This document shows, piece by piece, positions 57,265 through 64,000 of a stretch of 64,000 bases of DNA. Each line of letters opens with the position of its first letter. Position 1 is the stretch's first letter. The notes beneath the pieces were generated by a model that made no database searches, was not told the DNA's origin, and worked only from the letters and a program-made list of their open reading frames with translations. The position numbers were made by a program, and so were the translations under genes. This stretch comes from Avena insularis (lineage: Eukaryota; Streptophyta; Magnoliopsida; Poales; Poaceae), in assembly GCA_023614405.1 (NCBI GenBank), contig CM042694.1:87341285-87405284 (forward strand), written 5' to 3'.

Positions 57265-58149
57265 CCGAGAAAGCAATACATGCATATACTAATCATCTTG
57301 ACTCCTCTAAGACTTGATTGGGCATTACAACATAATACATAGACCGCCATCCAACTGCATCTATGACTAATAATCCACCTTCAGGTTATCATCCGAATCC
57401 CCTCTAGTATTAAGTTGCAAGCAACATATTATTGCTTTACGAACTGCGTGTAAAGTAAACAATACGATTGTTCTATGAACAAAGGATTGTTGTTTTCTCA
57501 CTAGTAGCAATAACACATCTAGTACCTTAGAGATTTTTGTCACTTCCCCAGATTACCAGAGGCATGAACCCACTATCGAGCATAAAAACTAACTCTTGGA
57601 GTTGCTAGCATCTACTTGGCCAAGATAGCTACTAACAACGGAAAGCATGCAAGATCTCAAATAACAAAGACATGATAGAATCAATAATCAATCTGAAATA
57701 GCATCTCAATATCCATCGGATCCCCACAAACACAACATGTATGAATACAAATAGATGATCTTGATCATGAACGGAGCTCACAAGATCTAAACATGAAAGC
57801 ACAAAGGAGGAGAACCAGCCATCTAGCTACTACATGGATCCGTAGTCCAAGGATGAACTACTCACGCATCACACCGGAGGCTTGCATGGTGATGAAGAAG
57901 GCCTCCAGGGTGAATTCCCCTCTTTGGCAGGGTGCCGGGAAGAGCTTCAGTTCCCTCCCAATCTAGGGATGGAGATGACGGCGGCTACAGACTCTTTCGT
58001 GGATTTTTGATCGGGCACTTAGGGTTTACGTCCTGAGGGCAATATACAGGCGGAAGGAGAGGCCGAGGGGGTGCCGGGAGCGGCCACACCACCCCTGGTG
58101 CGGGCCAGGCCTAGCCGCACGACCAGATGGTGTGGTGGCCCCCAGGCCC
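57265..58149 (-). repeat. Athila 5' LTR, second part, truncated
   Basis: Continues with CCGAGAAAGCAATACATGC, matching 40066 onward of the left LTR. It retains the 265-bp segment missing there and ends at about 58149 after GGCCCTTCTG. The last 240 or so bases of the LTR (the ATTATAGATAC...GTATCA end) are missing and CACTA sequence follows directly. Confidence 0.9.
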
Positions 58150-59467
58150 TTCTGCCCTACTGCCCATCGACGATATTAGAAATGCAGTAGATGATGTTGT
58201 TGCGGGACGGTTCGTTCCCGACAGAGAGAACGACGAGCTCACACGCGCCCTTAAAAATCCTGAACACGATGGACGAGCACGAGGCACACCAGGCTCCAAG
58301 CCATGGAAGGTTGCCTTCCCCCCGAAAATGAAGAGATATCCCGATAAAAGCCATCAAAGGAGAAAGGAAAGGGAGGCAGTTGAGAAAGTGGCCGCTGTAG
58401 ACCGGCTGCGTAATGTAGAAGAAGCATTAAAGCGGCACCAGGATCAACTCGACAGACTTAGCTAGCAAGGTACTAGCGGCCAATCTCAGTGGCACGTGGT
58501 AGAAGCTGCATTCGAGGGTACCGGCGCCCTATCGAATAAGAAAAGCAGCATCGCTTCCATGCAGCTCCATGATGTTGATGATGATGCACCGACGACATCT
58601 CCTCCTAAACTCTACCTAGTGGATGATATCACGGAGACAACAGCTTGTGAGCTAAAGGTGCAGGTTATGAACTTAAGGGTGATGGCGGCGGTCGGCATGG
58701 CGGTACCAATTATGCCTAACCCAACTTGGCATTGTAGACCGGTTCCAAAAGGGTACGCTGTCGTCACGGTGGATGAGGCGAAGGAAGATTTTGAGGAGCT
58801 GAAGCTAGACCACCCTGCAGGGGAAGATATGGAGCTGACTCAACTAGGAGAAGCCAAAGGGGGGACTATTCTATAGCCAAAGGAGCGCATCATGCTTCCA
58901 AATTATGTGCCGCCAAGGCCACCCACTCCTCAGAGCAGCAATTCACCTTCGCCGCCACCTCACCATTCTCCAAGAACACGTCACCGCCTTCACCGCCTCA
59001 CCACTCAGCGCAACCGTCTCCATCGCCGCGTCAGCCGTCTCCGTCCCCTGAGCCTCAGAGACAAAAGCGGAAGTATACTAAGGGGGGCAGCACCACCAAC
59101 AGCAGCAAGAGCACGTTCCGATCACCGAAACGTAAGCTATCGCCACTCCCAAAAGTACCTCATTAGAATATGAAGAAGCTACCTTGCGAGAAGACAGATG
59201 AGGAAACTGATGCGGCCACAACTGCCCATTATGAAAAATGCAAGATTGACATGGCTAACAAGAAAAAGCCGATAAAGGCATTTTCCCGGTCACCGCAGAA
59301 GGTAAAGCCAAAGCAGCCGCGCTTAAGATTCAGCTTCACCAACCCATAGCGCTCACATCCAACTATAATCCCTCTATTACCAAGTCGGCTGAGTCAAAAG
59401 AGCGGAGAGTCGGAAAAGAAGTTGCCCAGCTCGGACAACAGAAAAATCAATCGATCGAACCGCTCAA
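58150..59467 (+). pseudogene. CACTA second gene, middle part (right of Athila)
   Basis: The frame resumes with DDIRNAVDDVVAGRFVPD, RALKNPEHDGRARGTPGS and KPWKVAFPPKMKRY, then a Gln/Arg/Glu-rich coiled-coil-like stretch (RRKEREAVEKVAAVDRLRNV). Later come NPTWHCRPVPKGYAVVTVDE and a proline-rich region (LPNYVPPRPPTPQSS) that loses frame. A basic stretch with STFRSPKRKLSPLPK follows in a different frame and ends at a TAG near 59164. The part lost between 39599 and 58150 corresponds to a short family segment, so the Athila right end and some CACTA sequence were deleted together. Confidence 0.8.
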
Positions 59468-60848
59468 AGTGTACGATACCAATGAGTGGATGATCCAGGA
59501 GCGGCATAATCCGAACGTTGATCCGGAGTTTGTTCGACTGTACGGAGAAAAGGCCCAATTATATGGACTGTCTATTACTAAGTACATGAGCCGTATGCAT
59601 GAGTTCGAGGGGTACCAAGAAACAACATACGTGTACCAGTACGGGGCTCCTCTCGTCAAACCTGAGTTAGTCAAGATCTACCAACAAAAATGCGAAGATT
59701 GCATAACTGGTACATCCAAGCCTGTGCTGAGTCCAAAAACTGGATCTATGCTGCATATAAACACCACCATTACGGTCATGGAGATGGCTTCCTACTGATC
59801 GAATTTCCAGAATTATTTCAGTTTTACCAACAAGACGCCCTCGACAAAGATATCGTTAGTGACAATTGTTTGTAAGTATTATTAATTTTTGTAATTAAGT
59901 CTTTGTAGCTCAGCTCATTTGTTGCTTGTATAATCTTACTAATCACTATACTAATTATATATGCAGAATGAAGATTCAAGAATGCAACAAAGGACAAATC
60001 TATGACCTTGGGTTTGTTGAATGTAATTTCGTTCATGAAGTTACTCTAAAAACAAAATCCAAAGAGACGGAGGATAACTTGTTCCAAGTGTTGAAGCATT
60101 TCAGCAACAAAAGGGAAATACTATTTCCTTACAACGCTGGGTAAGTGTTACTGTCTTGTACACATTCTATTTTCTCTTACTCGATGTTAAGCGTATAATT
60201 GACTCGTGTTATATTTTGTTAGTGTGTCAAGCTTCCACTATATTCTGTTAATCATTGCTGTTGACACCGGAGTAGTAAAAAGTCCTGGACTCGAAACGCA
60301 CACCATTAGAAAAGTGGGCGGACATGCAGGAATGCCTCTAGAAGGCTTGGAAACGGTTCACCGCCAAAACTAGGTGTGTTTGGAAGGCAGAGCTTACATT
60401 TTCAACCATTGATTGTAAGTACTACTTGCTAGATCCACGCATCTCTTTGATTCTAGTTTCAATACCATCATTATCATGCTTGATTATTATTTTGATTGAA
60501 CTATGTTCTCGTAAAGTGCTTGAGGCAGGAAGCCGGAAATAACTTATGTGGATACTATGTCTGCGAGTTCATTCGTCAGACGACCAAAAAGAAGGGCGCA
60601 GACTGGAACATCAAAAAAATTGAAGTACGATAAACAATAATCACAACTTTATTTTATTATCACCAATTGTGTTTAGTTTCATTCATATATATTGATCCCC
60701 TTCTTTATATTAGATCGAACGGATGCGGGACGGTCTTCTATCACAAGAACGCGTGCAAGCAATTCAAGAGGAAATTGCCGGATTCTTGTTAGAACAAGTC
60801 ATAGATCCGAAAGGAGAATACTATTATCCGCTTCATTTGGAAGGGTGA
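59468..60848 (+). pseudogene. CACTA second gene, Ulp1-like cysteine protease end
   Basis: The probable exons are about 59468-59872, 59967-60139, 60220-60416, 60517-60624 and 60714-60848, with GT/AG borders. The first has a frameshift near 59690. Landmarks are FVRLYGEKAQLYGL, RRLHNWYIQACAESKNWIY, LFQFYQQDALDKDIVSDN, FHYILLIIAVDTG (catalytic His region of Ulp1/C48 proteases), and EAGNNLCGYYVCEFI with the catalytic Cys. It ends KGEYYYPLHLEG before TGA at 60846-60848. Ulp1-family enzymes cleave SUMO-like modifiers. In CACTA elements their role is unresolved. The exon carrying the catalytic Asp is scrambled (GVVKSPGLETHTI), and a TAG interrupts it, so activity is not expected. Confidence 0.82.
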
Positions 60849-61139
60849 AGTGTAAAAAAGAAGATGTAAATTAGATCAAATTCGTATGAGAGTATCGTTT
60901 GTAATTATAATATGTTTTGACCAAGAAGACGGATGAGACGGTGTATATATTTGTGATCATGCATGATGTGTAATATATATATCGTGATTTTATTATTGCT
61001 GTATATATGTAGTACCATTAAATTGATAAAAAAAATCTTGCCGCGGCAGAAAAATAGCCCGAAAATCCTGCCGTGGCACAAAACCCTGCCGCGGTGGAAA
61101 AATAACCCGAAAATCCTGCCGCGGCACAAAACCCTGCCG
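60849..61139. other. CACTA 3' non-coding region
   Basis: AT-rich sequence after the protease stop, then a short GC-rich tandem of CTGCCGCGGCACAAAACC-type units (about 61040-61140) before the subterminal repeats. A poly(A) signal-like AATAATATG motif is not convincing. No gene. Confidence 0.5.
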
Positions 61140-61395
61140 CAGCACAGAGACCAACGATCCCAGTTCGTGCCAAGAACCGGGACCAATGATCCACCCTCGC
61201 CCGTCTCTGGCGCTGCCACGTGGAGACCCATTGGTCCCGGTTTATTCCACGAACCGGGACCAATGATCCACCCCCCCCGTCGTACGCCCGCCTACGTGGA
61301 GACCCATTGATCCCGGTTCGTGCGCGAACTGGGGCCAACATTAGTCTCGAGTGATTGGTCCCGGTTCAGAAACCGGGACCAATGGCCCTTATGAA
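61140..61395. repeat. Right subterminal repeats of the CACTA element
   Basis: Alternating GAACCGGGACCAATG and its complement occur at least six times between about 61145 and 61385, mirroring the left end. Just inside (61035-61140) is a separate short tandem with CTGCCGCGGCACAAAACC units. Confidence 0.85.
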
Positions 61396-61418
61396 TCGGG
61401 ATCATTTTTCCACCACTG

Positions 61419-61622
61419 TCCGGATGTGCCCGTTCCACTACACCCAACATGTTCTGGTCCTGTGAACCGCCTTATCTTCTGTATCCACTCTGAACTTTCT
61501 CCAAAAGCCTCTAAACAAGTCAACGCAGGTTTCTAACCTCATCGAGTTGTATTGTGCTTCTACCTAAACCTTTTCCTTCTCAAAAAATACGTCGTTCTTA
61601 AAGATAACCATTTTATCTTCAA
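61419..61622. repeat. Tandem block copy C, right part
   Basis: Begins TCCGGATGTGCCCGTTCCACTAC, matching copy A at about 24529-24548, and so continues the sequence interrupted at 30242. Its end is cut by the Helitron at 61623. Confidence 0.7.
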
Positions 61623-63501
61623 TCTATTATATACTAAAAGCAATATAAGGATGTTTTTTAAGGCACGAGGTTGATCCACATCATTAGAATTATTTTAATC
61701 TGTTAGATCTAAAATTTACGGTTACAATTTAACGAGAGATTGCGTAATGTGAACCATCTTTTCTATTTAGCCGGACACAAATATTGGCACGAGTCCCTCT
61801 TGCATGTAACTATCTCTCCCGTAAGCAAAAAAAAAAAAAAAGGCAAGGCCTCATATCGATTACTCCACATTAGGAGGTGGTCTAATCAAGATTGATTTGT
61901 AGACATCTTAAAATAAAACCAGAACAAAGCGATTGGCATGCACACGTGAGTTAGGCGTTTGCCTAATTTGCTGAATTCCGGAGAACATGTAAAAAAACTG
62001 AACAGAATCCAGGTCACGTACGCGTGCAAGGCAGCGCTGCACAACACACAAAACAAATGTCCCGGAGAGTTTAGGACTGATACGGATGGCAAAATGTTCC
62101 TGTACGGAAGTTCCTTCAAAAAATAATTGCTGTCCGGACGTAGAAAGCCCAAAATTAACAGATCGGTTTAGTTTCTCCATAATCTGGACATGACATGCAC
62201 ATCAATATGGCCCACATGATCGAGAAAATAGAAGCTAGGCATAAAGCATGTTACGGGAAAAAATATTAGAAAATAACCATGTCACTGTATGTAAATAAAA
62301 TATATTTCGCAAAAAATGTAAATAAAATATATACAATCTAATGGTAATTTTATTCAACAAAACCTTTCTCTCATACCTGCACATCTTACCCGCACGGGAG
62401 ATAATAAAAATATCTAAAAATTCCAATGTATGTGGAAATAATCGTCATTATTTATTTGAATTAAAAATAAGATCATGCAATAATATTTATCAAAATCTCA
62501 CAAAAAGGTGAAATATCTGTTCTCAATTCTAACGAACAATTAATAAGATTAATGGTAAAAGCTTCATAGAAATAGTCGGATGATGCTTATATGTAACTCT
62601 AAAGATACATCTGACAATTTACATATATGAACTATGAACATATTAAGATGTACTAATTGTGATACATTTAGGTTCTAATCTATTATGTTGATATACGCGA
62701 GACCATTTACTTTATTTTTAGAAAGTTGGTATGATCATTTAAATACTGTATCAGCGTTATCCCTGTTCTAATCAGTTTTGGTACCATTTATGTTGTGCTC
62801 TACTGATAAAAAGACGGTACACCAAGTTGTTTTTGGATGTTCCACCGTTTATGAGATTTTTAAACATCTCTCCCTTTTTTCATATATAAGGACTAGATGC
62901 TAAATATATAAGAATAATCGAGCTATTATTTTCTGCTTACATTGTAATTTGTGGAGATTTTGATTATATTATTGCATCAATGTGCAAGTTTCAAGCTTGC
63001 TCCCAAGAAAATAATACATGCAAACATGATAGAAAGACTCCTACTCCATGTACAAAAATGCCATGGTTATGCCAGTACTATGACAAGCTGACCTTATTGG
63101 TTTTACACAGAGAATGGATATTCCTAATAAGGTTGAAACCTAAACTACATATACAAGGTTGATCCATGGTTACCCTTCCTCCTGACACCTTAGTGGATTA
63201 TCAAGATGACGGACGCCGGAAATATTGAAATGGTGAACTGTTAACCCAATGTATGTCTTACTTTTATGAGCTAAAGAGTATAAATGTTCCACACACAAGT
63301 AAGAGAGTTAAGATCATGTATTGTCTATTTAGATTAGATGAAAATTGTGATCCGTACATATTTCTGAAATTGTTAGAGATTCACATATGTGTATGTATTT
63401 ATATGGACTATGGAATTGTATTATTCTCCTAAATTGATTCCAAAGTTACTTTTAGAAAGTTAGAGACGATGCCCTCGCATTTGCGAGGGCCAGCCCGCTA
63501 G
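61623..63501 (+). mobile_element. Non-autonomous Helitron, 1.88 kb
   Basis: The 5' end is TCTATTATATACTAAAAGC, preceded by A. The 3' end is CTAG at 63498-63501, followed by T, so insertion was between A and T with no duplication, the Helitron rule. A perfect 9-bp stem, GCCCTCGCA/TGCGAGGGC with a TT loop (63471-63490), stands seven bases before CTAG, the classic 3' hairpin. The interior is AT-rich and has no RepHel (helicase) coding or captured exon that I can read, so it depends on helper protein. Other short ORFs in it are not protein-like. Confidence 0.87.
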
Positions 63502-63662
63502 TTTTATGAAAGGAGAAATACTAGATCGGTTTTCTCTGAAAAAACATACTTCCTCCGATTCAAATTAGTTGATCTGATTCCATAGTAGCAAGTATGGCAC
63601 ACAGAACAACGATGTAGTCATCACCAAGTAACCGAGAAACATTTCGAGCATTCTCACTTGCG

Positions 63663-63785
63663 CTAAAACAACACTAATCCTAAGAATTCATACCTCCCCT
63701 GACCGTCGTCCATGGGGGCGCTGACAACAAGGAGGAACGAAGCAATGAGCGCCACCGTAGTCCTCGTGACCGTAGTCATCGCCAT
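63663..63785 (-). CDS. Putative signal-peptide exon of a small secreted protein
   Basis: From ATG 63785 (minus) the translation begins MAMTTVTRTTVALIASFLLV, followed by VSAPMDDGQG. This is a textbook secretory signal peptide, with a short polar N-terminus, a hydrophobic core and a small-residue cleavage region after SA. A GAG|GTATGA splice donor lies at about 63692. Unspliced, the frame stops at 63663 after 40 codons. I see no second exon leftward before the Helitron, so the gene is either cut off by that insertion or is a pseudogene. The product class (defensin-like, LTP-like or other) cannot be told. An upstream in-frame ATG at 63857 exists but would bury the signal peptide. Confidence 0.45.
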   Translation of the reverse strand: MAMTTVTRTTVALIASFLLVVSAPMDDGQGRYEFLGLVLF

Positions 63786-64000
63786 GTCTGCCGCAGTCGA
63801 GCTCCTAACCACCTTGCAAGCAGTGACACTTGAAGATAGATGGAGCAAAGAGGGCACAACAATTTTGAAGCTCGCGTGCAGCTGCGGGTAGTGTGTAGCT
63901 AGTGAAGTGAAGTGCTTTATGTGGTGTGGGGAGGGAGGGGGAGGGCGAGAGAAGGGATCTTGGTTGGTTTCTTGGGTCTGCTTTGCGAGCGCCTGCGCAT
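63786..64000 (-). promoter_or_regulatory. Promoter and 5' UTR of the secreted-peptide exon
   Basis: On the minus strand, a C/T-rich tract (TCTCTCGCCCTCCCCCTCC) precedes CACATAAAGC, a weak TATA-like element near 63915-63925. It is followed by CTAGCTACACACTACCC, a plausible transcription start region about 105-130 bases before ATG 63785. This is inferred from composition and spacing only. Confidence 0.4.

Larger units (their letters stand above)
39600..58149 (-). mobile_element. Athila-lineage Ty3/gypsy element, itself interrupted
   Basis: The left (3') LTR spans 39600-40949 and the right (5') LTR starts at 45858. The right LTR is split at 46340/57265 by the Tat element and truncated at about 58149. 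LTR sequence begins TGATGGCTCAATGCACGG on both copies. The primer-binding site matches tRNA-Asp. Gag and protease are present, but reverse transcriptase, RNase H and integrase are absent, so the family is non-autonomous or this copy is deleted. The element sits inside the second CACTA gene. No target duplication can be checked because the right end is lost (the left flank reads GGGGC). Confidence 0.9.
30243..61418 (+). mobile_element. CACTA (En/Spm) transposon, about 31 kb with nested insertions
   Basis: The left terminus is CACTGGTAGAAAGAG. The right terminus is the imperfect complement ATTTTTCCACCACTG ending at 61418. Both are flanked by TCC (30240-30242 and 61419-61421), the three-base duplication typical of CACTA elements. 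Note CACTG in place of CACTA. Subterminal GGTCCCGG/CCGGGACC repeats fill both ends. The interior carries a TNP2-type transposase and a second gene ending in a Ulp1-like protease, the standard two-gene layout of grass CACTA elements, both on +. Without the nested gypsy elements (39600-58149) it would be about 12.6 kb, with a small piece lost at the right junction. All its genes are broken, so it is immobile unless helped. Confidence 0.93.

Noticed and set aside
1..64000. tRNA or rRNA genes
   Set aside because: No cloverleaf-like sequence with conserved A/B boxes or rRNA core sequence was recognised on reading. Only tRNA-complementary primer-binding sites were found. A covariance-model scan would be decisive.

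Overview
This window is plant nuclear DNA from a large-genome grass, most likely a Triticeae species (wheat, barley, rye or Aegilops type). The evidence is intron-containing plant genes (a PP2C phosphatase and an F-box/FBD gene), Stowaway and Tourist MITEs, a Helitron, grass-type LINEs, and deeply nested Ty3/gypsy and CACTA elements. The exact species cannot be fixed by eye. Splice sites were chosen by reading frame and GT/AG rules, not from transcripts.

Layout. 0.3-4.4 kb: three degenerate LINE fragments on the + strand. 4.68-9.07 kb: a minus-strand Ty3/gypsy element with both LTRs and a tRNA-iMet primer-binding site but no integrase. 9.34-9.48 kb: a Stowaway MITE. 9.87-11.52 kb: an F-box/FBD pseudogene (+) with two frameshifts. 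13.36-17.03 kb: an apparently intact four-exon PP2C gene (-) encoding 354 residues, the only convincing intact host gene. 17.44-17.74 kb: a Tourist-type MITE. 17.7-20.4 kb: unclassified repeat-like DNA. 20.5-23.2 kb: remains of a transposon gene with a tandem duplication, split by a complete solo LTR. 23.7-30.2 kb: a tandemly duplicated block that looks like promoter plus first-exon debris of a lost gene family, carrying a poly(A) retroposon and a Stowaway MITE.

30.243-61.418 kb: one CACTA transposon of about 31 kb, with CACTG termini and a TCC target duplication. Its sequence-related empty site is preserved in the first copy of the tandem block at 24.5 kb. Inside it are a dead transposase gene (+), a 142-bp hairpin-bearing minisatellite, a 149-bp AT-rich repeat, and a second gene ending in a Ulp1-like cysteine protease. 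That second gene is split by an Athila-lineage gypsy element (39.60-58.15 kb, -). The right LTR of the Athila element is in turn split by a Tat/Retand-lineage gypsy element (46.341-57.264 kb, -, target duplication CCGAG). The order of events is therefore CACTA, then Athila, then Tat. The Tat element carries, on its opposite strand, a multi-exon gene-like reading frame (48.19-51.87 kb, +) that converges on the integrase. 61.62-63.50 kb: a non-autonomous Helitron. 63.66-64.0 kb: promoter and signal-peptide exon of a possible secreted-peptide gene (-).

No operon-like or defence-system organisation was found. The most unusual items are the antisense spliced gene inside the Tat element, the dated three-level nest with two in-window empty sites, and the hairpin minisatellite in the CACTA interior.
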